A stretch of DNA of 64,000 nucleotides, taken from Euglena gracilis. Its lineage: Eukaryota; Euglenida; Euglenophyceae; Euglenales. The notes beneath the pieces are model-generated. The model was given only the letters and a program-made list of their open reading frames with translations, ran no database searches and had not been told where the DNA came from. The DNA is taken from NCBI GenBank assembly GCA_039621445.1, contig CP154955.1, forward strand, positions 10,590,241 to 10,654,240, in the 5' to 3' direction. The position numbers and the translations under genes were made by a program. Below, piece after piece: positions 24,725 to 33,912 of this stretch. Position 1 is the first letter of the stretch. Each line of letters opens with the position of its first letter.

Positions 24725-26004
24725 TTATGTATGTGTATGTCGTATGTATTGTATGTATGTATGTATGTGTATGTATACATACATATATTACATACATACA
24801 TATACATACATATGTATGTACATGTATGAATGTATGTATGTATGTTTGTCTGATATGTATCTAGGTACATATGTATATATATATTATCTAGTTTTGTGTT
24901 TTATGTATGTATGTATGTACGTACATACATACATACATACATACGTACATACATACACACATACATACATACTATACACATACATACATACATACATATA
25001 CAGGGGATACATACATTATCCGCATACCATACATACATACACATTTGTACACTGCGCACATTTTGCTGCACTGCGCATTTTTGTCAAAAATGCGCATTTT
25101 TTGCATTGCACATTTCCCCCCCGTTTTTGCACATTTTCCATTTTTTGCGCATTTTTTGAGCGTTTTTTTTGCCCAACTTTGCATATTTTCCATTTTTGCG
25201 CATTTTTTTGCACATTTTTTTGCCCAATTTTGCACATTTTGTCATCTTTGCACTTTTTCCACCCAAATCACATCCTCACCGAACTTTGCCCACATTCAAC
25301 TGACCCATTTCTGTAACCAACGAACCCATTTTCGCACTTTTTTTTCCACCCAAGGGACCCGCCTCAAGAGAAAACCCTTGGGTGATGAGGTGTGGGTTCT
25401 CATCCAATGACGATGAGGACACCAGGGGTTTCAGAGACCCCACATTGACACGTAACCAAGGCGGGAATCCCACCCCCCTGGTCACAAGTAAGGGGCAACC
25501 ATGGCTGACATTGTTGGTTCTGCTGAACGGAGAGTGACGCCTGGGTCATGCATTTTTTGGCCAGAATGCCTTCATTTCAGCACTTTTTGGTGATTTTGGT
25601 TTAATTTTGGGTTTATTGTTGGAAATTTTTCTAAGTCCTTTTTCCCTTAAGAATGTCACAAACTCAGCGCATTTTTTTGCGCATTTTTTTGCGCATTTTT
25701 GCGCATTTTTCCCGAGGGCCGTCCAGCGCATTTCCCCCCCTGCATATACATACATACATACGTACATACATAAGTACGTACGTACAGACATACATACATA
25801 CCGCGTGGGGGGCATAGCCAACGTCCTCAACGCTTCTACCCCACAGGCCGCCTGGACGGGGAGAGGTTCATGACGCTCTCCGACCTCCCCCAGCCGGAGG
25901 GGCTGACGGAGGAGGAGTGGCACGCACTCTTTCAGGACCTGAGCACCTTCCAGCGCGTGGACATATCCTCCACGGAGCTGCGAAACCAACCCCTGGGACC
26001 TTGA
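12081..26004 (+). CDS. Multi-exon gene: CinA-like domain fused to nucleotidylyltransferase
   Basis: This is the overall span of the most complete gene copy. In order, the exons encode a start like that of the family (MNEVFAAVEKIHA), the CinA-like core (WLTSVSGSSRTLLDAAVPY; MMAAEAYRRAARL; a TRQEED segment), then a nucleotidylyltransferase with its nucleotide-binding HxGH signature (GSFNPLHPGHVGMAEA), MDKPPIS, LFPGHAFVVGYDTARR and the terminal RVDISSTELR. This order and these motifs match, from memory, plant proteins annotated as nucleotidylyl transferase superfamily (Arabidopsis At3g27610 type). The bacterial CinA C-terminal domain deamidates NMN and the HxGH superfamily transfers nucleotidyl groups, so a role in NAD-type nucleotide metabolism is an inference. 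Left-arm exon 5 is frameshifted, so this copy is probably broken. At least one exon between 5 and 6, and the splice between 7a and 7b, are unresolved. Confidence 0.8.
13030..13320. repeat. Degenerate TTTTTGGCCA repeats in intron 1
   Basis: More than ten loosely spaced TTTTTGGCCA/CACTTTTTGG units with variants. The right-arm copy is 38440-38700. They produce K/W/P-rich frames that are not genes. Confidence 0.7.
14180..14345. repeat. GTGTCAACGACAC palindromic repeat module in intron 1
   Basis: At least six copies of TGTCGTTGACAC or its complement GTGTCAACGACA, in alternating orientations, framed by C runs at one end and G runs at the other (ACCCCCCCCCCTTGTCGTTG and CAACGACAAGGGGGGGGG). The framing resembles inverted ends of a small element. 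The right arm copy is 37410-37590. Confidence 0.7.
14441..14595 (+). CDS. Exon 2, CinA-like domain core (left arm)
   Basis: Acceptor CCACCAG|GCC at 14440. The frame left open by exon 1 reads through LARWLTSVSGSSRTLLDAAV, then PYAHRAIDEYIG. This is the family's most recognisable CinA-domain block (W-L-x-S-V-x-G-x-S-x-T-L-L-x-A-x-V-P-Y). The donor is GT at 14591 or 14596; the second keeps phase with exon 3. Confidence 0.8.
15743..15871 (+). CDS. Exon 3, CinA-like domain (left arm)
   Basis: Encodes SVSASVSRMMAAEAYRRAAR, then SPAQPVWRGAAGCHTG, corresponding to the family's 'MA..AY.RAL.L' helix and the following glycine-rich GCT-type loop. The start is after either CCCCAG (15738) or GAAG (15742). 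The end is placed at a GTGGGT donor (15872), but phase with exon 4 does not close, so the 3' boundary is uncertain. An inserted 119-bp element with a perfect 10-bp target duplication begins 20 bases after the proposed end. Confidence 0.65.
15892..16010. mobile_element. 119-bp element with perfect 10-bp target duplication
   Basis: Ends CAGGAATTTCTTAAG and CAGAAATTCCC, with a G run and CCAGCCAGCACC inside. TGCCCTCAAT stands at both 15882-15891 and 16011-16020. It is a short internal-deletion form of the same family, sitting just downstream of exon 3. The right arm has it too. Confidence 0.8.
16795..17185. repeat. CCAAAATAAGACCC inverted-repeat region in intron 3
   Basis: CCAAAATAAGACCC (about 17128) and GGGTCTTATTTTGG (about 17165) form a hairpin. 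Further CCAAAATAAC, TTATTTTGG and TTTTTGGGGGAAAACATGG motifs lie upstream. It looks like a degraded MITE. The right-arm copy is 34580-34985. Confidence 0.5.
17606..17686. repeat. ACAC/ACGC/TGTG array in intron 3
   Basis: Short AC, ACGC and TG stretches just before exon 4. Right-arm copy at 34084-34175. Confidence 0.85.
17876..17944 (+). CDS. Exon 4, CinA-like domain (left arm)
   Basis: A 69-base exon between AGCAG|A and AACAG|GTGTGT, encoding HGPADGAQVARTYHCRLDKS then RN. The last two bases join the first base of exon 5 to make arginine and continue into TRQEED, as in the family (K-x-x-R-x-x-E-E-D). The right-arm copy (33844-33912) has the same length but a GC donor. Confidence 0.6.
18351..18517 (+). 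pseudogene. Exon 5, frameshifted copy (left arm)
   Basis: Acceptor CCGCCGCAG|GACC at 18350. From the acceptor to the shared CTGCAG there are 128 bases here, against 135 in the right-arm copy. The scattered single-base and short losses total 7 and destroy the frame. A TAG also appears in the original frame region (GGCCCTAGCC). Fragments such as ELGMDEP survive in other frames. This exon is therefore a degraded copy of 33303-33482. Confidence 0.75.
19147..19801. repeat. TG array near the end of the left arm
   Basis: About 650 bp of interrupted TG. The right-arm counterpart is the AC array 31998-32673. Confidence 0.9.
20747..21107. mobile_element. Poly-C-tipped element with TA-flanked inverted ends
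   Basis: Starts TACCCCCCCCCTATGTCCAA (20747) and ends GGACATAGGGGGGGGGGTA (21107), giving inverted ends of about 25 bp between TA dinucleotides, as in TA-target non-autonomous elements. It carries two hairpins, CCGGCGCGAAGCGCCGGG (about 20840) and CGGCGCAAAGCGCC (about 20953). It is in the spacer intron before exon 6 and is absent from the second gene copy. Confidence 0.65.
21611..21725 (+). CDS. Exon 6, HxGH nucleotidylyltransferase motif (copy A)
   Basis: A 115-base exon between CCACAG|GTACCC and AAAAAG|GTGTGG. It encodes VPDLAPGVQPVVIPGSFN and continues PLHPGHVGMAEAAVEYF. GSFNPLHPGH is the canonical (T/H)xGH nucleotide-binding signature of the nucleotidylyltransferase superfamily, with both histidines present. 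Copy B (28218-28332) is the same length with D-L-E-P and A-A-I changes. Confidence 0.88.
22007..22041 (+). CDS. Exon 7a, FELS strand (copy A)
   Basis: After TTTCAG|GG at 22006 the frame left by exon 6 (one base over) reads SSARVFFELSM, matching the family's strand before the NADKPPL loop (F-E-[IL]-S). The end is placed at a possible GC donor after ATG (22042), but phase with exon 7b does not close. The true junction may be non-canonical. Confidence 0.55.
22482..22602 (+). CDS. Exon 7b, MDKPPIS loop (copy A)
   Basis: Starts after TTTCAG and ends before GTACTAC. It encodes TNMDKPPISDADLAARATST, which aligns with the family's N-[AM]-D-K-P-P-[IL]-S substrate loop and the following R-R helix. The same 121 bases are in copy B (29788-29908). 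The extra residues THFGPPDFQQH before the donor are not in the family as I remember it. Confidence 0.6.
22735..22801 (+). CDS. Exon 8 (copy A)
   Basis: After TTCCAG the frame reads GKYDLIATRTPSSLLSHAYV, consistent with the strand (x-V-I-x-T-x-x-P) that precedes K-x-L-F-P-G. A GT at 22802 gives a phase that joins exon 9 at 23330. Copy B has 59 bases instead of 67 here. Confidence 0.5.
23330..23515 (+). CDS. Exon 9, LFPG...GYDTARR (copy A)
   Basis: Encodes WKFVDKVKLFPGHAFVVGYD then TARRILDVKYASG and ends in EAGCSFLVAG. The F-P-G-x-x-F-V-V-G-x-D-T-A-x-R block is diagnostic of the family, and C-x-F-L-V-x-G closes the Rossmann-like core. The donor G|GTGTGT after 23515 splices in perfect phase to exon 10. 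Copy B at 30631-30816 is the same length with one G-to-R change near its start. Confidence 0.88.
24500..25060. repeat. TATG/TACA array in intron 9
   Basis: GTAT units to about 24780, mixed sequence, then CATA units to about 25060, which form a long imperfect hairpin. It starts exactly where direct-repeat copy A ends. Confidence 0.85.
25061..25846. other. 3' part of intron 9 with GCGCATTTTT repeats
   Basis: Degenerate TGCGCATTTTTTTGC repeats at about 25070-25260 and again at 25660-25715, single-copy sequence between, then a short GTAC/CATA stretch (25745-25800) before the exon 10 acceptor. Confidence 0.6.
25847..26004 (+). CDS. Exon 10, terminal exon (single copy)
   Basis: Acceptor CCACAG|GCC at 25846. 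Joined to exon 9 it reads FLVAGRLDGERFMTLSDL, then LTEEEWHALF and RVDISSTELR, and stops at TGA 26002-26004. D-I-S-S-T-E-L-R is the conserved C-terminal motif that closes the nucleotidylyltransferase active site. It lies outside both duplications and is the only copy in the window, so only the left gene copy can have a proper 3' end. Confidence 0.88.
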
Positions 26005-26559
26005 CGGCGTGGCAGGCAGCCATGCCCATGTGTTGGGTTCTGATGTGAGATTGGGCATTTGCACCTTCCCTTTCCACTTTATTTTAGCATTGTGTATTGA
26101 TTTGCTCTCCAGAAGGCAAATGAAGGCGAGGAAATTCCGCAAATAAAGGCTCTGCGCGAAAGGGCATCAGGCGGCCCGCAAGGCATTGCTCGAATTGGCG
26201 AAGAGCAGCACAGCAGGGAAGATCGTACTCCCTCGAGGAAAACCGACAAGGGAGGAAGGGACACCGAGGGCGCAGCACAAAGACCTTGTGAGGCCTCAGG
26301 CTGAGTTCAAAAACTTTGCAGTGGAAGACTCCCTGTCCCCCTAAACCGCAGGTGTCATTTTTGTGCACAGGCACAGCTTACATCCCTGATGCGCCCTGCT
26401 GTGCTCCACGCCACGCCCCTTTTTGACCCGACACCGTGGGCTCCGCACTTTGCCCTTTTGAGACCATGCCTTGCTCGCGGGCGGTGCTGTCTGGATTGTT
26501 TGCCGCGTTGGGTCAGGAGTCCCTGCTTAGTGCCTTTTTCGCCGGAGTTGGCTGACTCC
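26005..26559. other. Region after the stop of the fusion gene
   Basis: Probably 3' UTR followed by the beginning of the retrotransposon. An AATAAAG at 26142-26148 could be a polyadenylation signal, but this is a weak call. Nothing else was recognised. Confidence 0.35.
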
Positions 26560-27604
26560 TAATTTTCCCTTCGACACCCAGAAGACAGGAACATCAAATA
26601 CCACACCAATTGAGAAAAGAAGAAGCCAATCAACAAATTCAAATTATCCAGTAATTCACGCTCGTGCAGAACCTCAAATCAAAATTTGTTGAATTTTTCG
26701 ACAGAATTCAATGAAAGATGCAACTTCAAAGAAGCACAGCGCTGGAGAACTTCAAGAGGGAGCAGCATCAGAAGCCGGACAACCTGACGACGCGGGTCGA
26801 CTGTGGCGAACCGTGGCTGTCCCTTCCCAAAAAGAAAGGCATCTACATCATCAAAAGTCGCTGAAACAAAGGCCAAGGGGGCCACCAGCACCAAGACACA
26901 GGACATGGCAGGGGCAGAAAAGGTCAAACACACCCCCCCACCCTTTCTCGTTCACATCACCCCTCAGGGGTCAAGCGTGGGGCCCCAATAACCCCTCAAG
27001 ATTTCAAATGGGCTTGGCAGCCCCAAACCACTTCAGGAGTAAAGGAGTGGCCACAAGAGGCCCCGCAAATTTTCAATGGGCAGGGCGTCCCAAATCAAAG
27101 AAAAGTCAATGGAGCCAAGATTGTTATCAACAAGACCAACCGTTTCAAGGCCATTGGGGCCATCAATTATCAGAAGGGTGGCAACCCCAGAAGCTAAAAG
27201 ATTGTCTCCCCAACAGGGGAATTGTATATACTACCCCAGTGGCAGGCCCAGGAGGATGCCGCCCAAGGGGCAGTGGAGACAAGGGGGCAGCCCCCCCTCA
27301 AGTTTCTTCTTCAATTCCCATGGAAGGGGCAAGTCGAAACAATGGGGATACCCAACAAGGGGCCCATATGGTATGTCGAATAACAACACCAACGACAAAG
27401 TGGAGGATCAGAGAGCCTGTGAGAAGAGCATGCACACACCCCCCCCAGCAACCCTTGCAGAATGCTCAATCACAAGGGGCACCAGGGGTGCAATGTCCAA
27501 CACCCCCCACCCAACCCCCAGAAAATCCGCTGATTGGGAAAATAAATTACATGGAGGAAAAATGGGGAGACACCCCCTACACCAGAGGCTTCAGAAAAGT
27601 CTAA
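26560..27604 (+). CDS. Possible gag-like 5' part of a retrotransposon
   Basis: From ATG 26711 a frame of 297 codons runs to 27604. The protein is basic and rich in P, Q, G and N with no recognisable domain. It overlaps another open frame that continues into the reverse transcriptase. Position directly upstream of a reverse-transcriptase fragment on the same strand is the only reason to call it gag-like. The stretch 26560-26710 looks like leader sequence. Confidence 0.35.
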
Positions 27605-27624
27605 AATGGTGGTCAAAAATGCCC

Positions 27625-28050
27625 CCCAGCAACATATCAATTGATAAAAAATGGAATTCAACCCCCCTGGGTGAATCCCCCAACATTGTCCACCCACCCA
27701 AAACCCAGAGCCAACCTGGACCTGAACCAAGCAGAAAAAAATCTGCTGGATTACGAAAAAAGACTGGGTCAGTGAAACGAGTTTGGGATTCAGAAACCCA
27801 GCATTTGGTCCCATGGGTTTTAATTTCAAAACCAGAGGGGGGAACAAGCAAGTGGAGAATGATCAGCGACTGCAGAGAAATCAATCAGCAATTTCAAGTA
27901 AAACCTTTCAAGCTGGATCGTGTCCAGCACATTTTTCCAGTTTTGGAAAAAGGCCACTGGGCAGCAAAAACAGACCTCAAGGATGCCTATTTGCATATTC
28001 CAGTACGTCCAGGCCTAAGGCCATTTTTGAGACATCAGGGGGGGAGGCAG
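27625..28050 (+). pseudogene. Truncated reverse transcriptase, DIRS-like or related
   Basis: The frame reads VPWVLISKPEG, KWRMISDCREIN, then KTDLKDAYLHIPVRPGLRPF. These are the fingers segment (P-x-x-[VL]-[IV]-x-K-x-x-G, R-x-x-x-D-x-R-x-[IL]-N) and motif A with the catalytic D in D-L-K-D-A-Y. L-K-D-A-Y-x-H-I-P is typical of DIRS-type and similar tyrosine-recombinase retrotransposon reverse transcriptases. A Ty3-like origin is possible. Motif C ([YF]xDD), RNase H and any recombinase are missing because the sequence breaks at copy B of the direct repeat. Confidence 0.7.
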
Positions 28051-28217
28051 ATGTCTCCAGATTCCTCCTGTGGTCGGTCGGTCTGGGAAGGAGGAGCCCG
28101 GGGGGGGGGGGCGGTCCAGACCATCCCCCTCCCCCACCTGGTTCCTTGTGAAGCCCTCCCCCCCCTCCACCCGGGTCCCAAGAAACCATGTGTGGCAGAC
28201 ACCTGGTCTGGCCACAG

Positions 28218-28332
28218 GTACCCGACCTGGAACCGGGAGTTCAGCCAGTGGTCATCCCCGGGTCGTTCAACCCGCTACACCCCGGGCATGTCGGGATGGC
28301 GGAGGCTGCCATCGAGTACTTCCAAAACAAAG
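28218..28332 (+). CDS. Exon 6 duplicate (copy B)
   Basis: Same 115-base exon with intact acceptor (CACAG) and donor (AAAG|GTGTGG), encoding GSFNPLHPGHVGMAEAAIEY. The frame is intact and the changes from copy A are few, as expected of a recent duplicate. Confidence 0.85.
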
Positions 28333-28607
28333 GTGTGGTGGAATGCAACCGGTATTATTGTATTCTGTGTGCCTCTTTGGCTCTGAAGGGTTCAGTGTCT
28401 CAGGTCAAATATTGAAAAAGAACGCTTTTTGCCGTTGGCCTTCTTGGTATTCTCCCCTCCCCAAACTTGCACTGGTTCTCTGACTGGGCTGGAATGTGTC
28501 ATGCAACGCCCCGGATGCAAAGCACGGGGACAGGTGCTTATGCAGCATGCAGCAGAGACAGACCCTGGGATTTTTGCGGGGCCCTTGCTTGCTTGGGTCC
28601 ATTTCAG

Positions 28608-28642
28608 GGAGCAGTGTCCGCGTCTTCTTTGAGCTTTCCATG
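28608..28642 (+). CDS. Exon 7a duplicate (copy B)
   Basis: Copy of 22007-22041: acceptor TTTCAG|GG, encoding GSSVRVFFELSM, the family strand before the substrate loop. The same uncertain 3' boundary as in copy A applies. Confidence 0.5.
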
Positions 28643-28953
28643 GCCAGGGAACGCCAGCCCATTGCAATGATGCTCTTGCATCGTCACCCATGGTAAGAAA
28701 GAGTTCGTGCGGTGTCACCACAGCTGCATTTTTGGGGGAAGCGGAAAAGCGTTGCGAAATTCTGTGCATCAACAAGTCAAAAAAGCTGTAGTGCTGAAGT
28801 TATTGAAAAAACCTCAAAGGAAGATACTTGAAGCAATGAAAACGGAAAGATTTCTGGACATGCATGTGTAATTTATTGTATAGTATGTATTATTATTCCT
28901 ATGCACTAAAAATGTATAGGTAACATGCACACACATATATAGACATATAGATT

Positions 28954-29760
<807 letters not shown>

Positions 29761-29787
29761 ATCCAAGCTGCCATTTGGGAGTTTCAG

Positions 29788-29908
29788 AACCAACGTGGGG
29801 GCTGCCCTGTGGGGGACCAACATGGACAAGCCGCCCATCTCCGACGCTGATCTGGCGGCGAGAGCCACCTCAACCACACATTTTGGGCAACCAGACTTCC
29901 AGCAACAC
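29788..29908 (+). CDS. Exon 7b duplicate (copy B)
   Basis: Copy of 22482-22602 with the same length and open frame (TNMDKPPISDADLAARATST). It lies immediately after the large GA/AT microsatellite that occupies the preceding intron only in this copy. Confidence 0.55.
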
Positions 29909-30039
29909 GTACTACACACAGGGATGGGGCATTGGCCAACAAATATATTTTCAAAATTTTGTGCCCAGCTGCAAATCAACGACCCCCCCCCCCCGTGTCC
30001 TGAGTGCCTCTTTGATGGGCGCGCGCATCCCAGTTCCAG

Positions 30040-30098
30040 GGCAAGTACGACCTCATTGCCAGCCCCATCCAGCCTCTCTCATGCCTACATGTATCAAT
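30040..30098 (+). pseudogene. Exon 8 duplicate, 8 bases shorter (copy B)
   Basis: Aligns with 22735-22801 but has 59 bases instead of 67. The loss removes part of the A-T-R-T-P-S-S-L-L segment and shifts the frame. If exon 8 is real, copy B is broken here. Confidence 0.5.
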
Positions 30099-30630
30099 GT
30101 ACCGTAACAGCTTTGTCGTGGTCTGGTGACTGCACAGACGGCCTGGAAGGCACCCCTGAACGGCGGGTGCACAGCTCTCCCACAATGGCCTGGCAGATGT
30201 TCACAAAATATCTTCCATAGGGTTGGGGTCAGGGCTGTGGGTTTAACAACCCCCATTGTTTGCATACACGTACATATGCATTTTCTTCGAACTTTTTGTG
30301 TTGTATTTCTGGCTATTTCCAGCGTTCTGTTGGGAAAGGAATCTGATTTAACACAAATTTCACACATCGAGGCAAATTTTTTGTGACGAGAAATTTTTTT
30401 TGGCCAAGTTTGGCCAAGAAGTGGAGCATCTGGTTCCCCAAAATCACAAAAACCTGTTTTTTTCTGATATTATTTGTTACACCCAGCCCAGAACTCATAA
30501 ACCCAATTTGCGTTTATTTGCGATTTGTGTGTTTGTGTGTTCCTTGTGTCGCATTTTCGATGGTTCACGTTCAAAACAGAGAACAGTGGCCTGTGGCTCC
30601 TTCCTGCAATAGTCCCCCCCCCCAGTGCAG

Positions 30631-30816
30631 CGTCGGACAGGGGCCTGCGGTGGAAGTTCGTGGACAAGGTGAAGCTCTTCCCCGGGCACGCCTTCGTTGT
30701 CGGGTACGACACCGCCCGCCGCATTCTGGACGTGAAGTACGCCAGCGGGTGCGCGGAGGCCCGGCTGGCGGAACTGCGCGCTGTGCTGGAGGCCGGCTGC
30801 TCGTTCCTGGTCGCGG
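30631..30816 (+). CDS. Exon 9 duplicate (copy B)
   Basis: Same 186 bases and open frame as 23330-23515 (LFPGHAFVVGYDTARR, CSFLVAG) with an intact G|GTGTGT donor. No exon 10 follows; the duplicate ends at 31791. Confidence 0.85.
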
Positions 30817-31994
30817 GTGTGTCGGCTGGCGGAGGAGGCCGGGGTGGAGTCCGGGGGGGGGGGGATCGGTGGGTGAGAGAGCCTCGCTCTCTCCGTGTCG
30901 CCTGGCAACTCCGGTCAAGTGACATTGCGGCGTCACCTTTCGGGACCAATTGGCCTGACACATCGGGCAGCGTCCTTTCGGACTCAACTCCACTGCCCTC
31001 CCTGCATGGGTAGCAGGGGCGCCCAAGTGTCCACACGCCCGAAGGTGTGTTGGTGTCTGGCAGGCCCTTCCGGGGCCATGTTCCAGGACACTCGTCCACA
31101 TTGCTTGGGCGACTTTTGGTGGGCAGGCTCCGCCCCGCCGCCGTGAGGTGTCCGGGACTGTGTAGCCCTGGCTGGGGGTCGGTGGTCTCTGCAGGGCACT
31201 GGGGGCTCGCTGGCGCCGGGTTGTGTGTGGCCGCCTGGGCACCCGGGCAACCGAGTGGGGCTCGCCGTGGCCCCTGGGGCACCCCTCCTCGGCTGCAGCT
31301 CCCTGTCAGCGGCCCCCAGCGCCCCTCGAGACTCCGGACCGCCGGCCGGAGCTGCACAGCTGCGGGCACCCGCCATTCCACGGCTTCTCCTGCCTGACCG
31401 GCCGCCCCTCCAGGCCCCCCCCGGGGTTGCCTGGACGACACTGAAGCTGCTTAGGATCCCTTCAGGGCGACACTGAAGCTGCTTGGGATCCCTTCGGGGC
31501 GGTCGGCCCACCCTCCTCCATGCCCACACGCCTCGGGGAGCAGCGTGTGGGTTTAGGAAGGGGCGGCCTGCGTTGGTGGCATGCCTCGACCATGGCATGC
31601 CCCCAGGGTACCATCGTGCCACTGAGGCTGGACGTGCAGGTCCGATTTGGTACCCCGAGGTGGCCGTGGTTGGGAATGACATCAACGCGGTGCAAAGGAT
31701 TTGAGGATTTTCAAGGGGCCTTCAGAAAAGGAAATGTTTGGACTGCAAAAATCGATAAACATATATGCGCATACCTACACGTACGATCTGTTTCAGCGGC
31801 ATTTCAGATTCACACCTCACCTGGAATGGCCCCAAGACAACAACTTCCTGGGGTAGGCGACAACCTCATGGGGTGGCATCTCTCAGGGGAAGGGGTGGGT
31901 GTGCTTCAAAGAGAACGCTTGAGAGGTATCCAAAACATCTGGAAATGGACACAATGGCTTGATGTGTGTGAAAACATACCCCCCCCAAGGCCCC

Positions 31995-32673
<679 letters not shown>

Positions 32674-33302
32674 CTATTAGAAAACCTTTTTTTCCAGCAA
32701 AAGAACAATGAAAGCCTTTTTAAAAAAATAAAAAAAGGAAGTATGAAATCGTGCTCAAAAGTGCACTCCAGTGGGATTTTTTTACCTCCACTGTCACCTA
32801 ACATTCACCCCACAATTGGCGTTTCCTGTGTGTTTGTGGGCTGGGGTGGGTTCGCCAAAACAAAGCCTCTAACTTTCAAGTGTGTTCTGTGTTCTCCCCA
32901 CCTTGCCCCCGTTTTCCTGAATAAAATTGCACCCCCAAAATAAGATCACCTTGCCAATTTTCAGCAAAAATCCCCTCCAAATAGGACCCAGGATTTTTGG
33001 GGAATACCCCAAAAATAGACTCTCCTAAAACTGTGAAAATGCCCAAAAAATGGTGATTTGACTTTTTGATTTTTGTCCATTTTGCATTTGTTAAAACTGG
33101 CATTTTTTTGAAATTATTTTTTGCTAATTGCCAAATATTGTCCTTTTGGTGGCTTACTTTCGAAACTCCCACCGGAAGGCTTTTCGTCAAATCCCTCAGC
33201 AAAAATCGAAAAAAGAGACCCAAAAAGCCCCCGGGATTTTCAGCAATGAACCCAAAAATTAGACTCAATTTTTGGGGGTTACATCGACTGCCCAAAAATC
33301 AC

Positions 33303-33482
33303 TGTTCTCTGGAGCTTTGTTCTGCATTCCTCCCGCTGTTCCTTTGGCTGCAGGGAGGGCGGCGCACCAGCAGCGGCTCGTCCATCCCCAGCTCGAACGG
33401 GATGTCGAACGGGACGGCGCACGCGTCGGCGAGGGCCTTGAGGATGCCGCTGCACACGATGGCGTCCTCCTCCTGCCGGGTC
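33303..33482 (-). CDS. Exon 5, open copy (right arm)
   Basis: Read on the minus strand: acceptor CGCCGCAG|GACC, encoding TRQEEDAIVCSGILKALADA, then CAVPFDIPFELGMDEPLLV. This matches the family segment that follows the K-x-x-R-S-R-E-E-D turn. The 3' end at a GTGATT donor (33302) is tentative because phase with exon 6 does not close. It is the only intact exon 5 in the window, and it is inverted relative to exons 6-10. Confidence 0.7.
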
Positions 33483-33843
33483 CTGCGGCGGTGGGGGCGC
33501 CGCTGCGAGGAGTGCGGCACACCGCGCGGTCCACCCACCGCGTGGCACCCTGTGCACGGTTCACACACCGTGCGACATCTGATGAAATTCAACAAAAAAA
33601 CAATTTAATTGATTTTTCTGGCATAATACGTTTGTTTCTTGCATTGATTTTTGAACTGTTCCCCCCCCAAAAAAATAGGTAGCGAAAGACATCGTGCGTG
33701 ACATGGTGCGCACGGTGTGCTGACATGTGTGTCGGTTGTGCATGTCCGCGTGTCGGCATCCCCATTGTGCACCTCAGGGCACGTATGGCTCATATCCGCG
33801 TGGTAAGGCCAGCCACGCCGGAGGGCATACAGCGGGACACGCC

Positions 33844-33912
33844 TGTTCCTCGACTTGTCCAGGCGGCAGTGATACGTCCGGGCAACCTGCGCCCCATCGG
33901 CAGGACCATGTC
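33844..33912 (-). CDS. Exon 4 duplicate with GC donor (right arm)
   Basis: Minus-strand copy of 17876-17944 with the same 69 bases, ending RLDKSRN. The donor is AACAG|GCGTGT here instead of AACAG|GTGTGT. The upstream intron end is 12 bases shorter than in the left arm. Confidence 0.55.

Noticed and set aside
24185-25316. Long M/Y/V/C and H/T/Y/I frames in the TATG array
   Set aside because: Product of the four-base repeat; the part before 24360 belongs to non-coding sequence shared with copy B.
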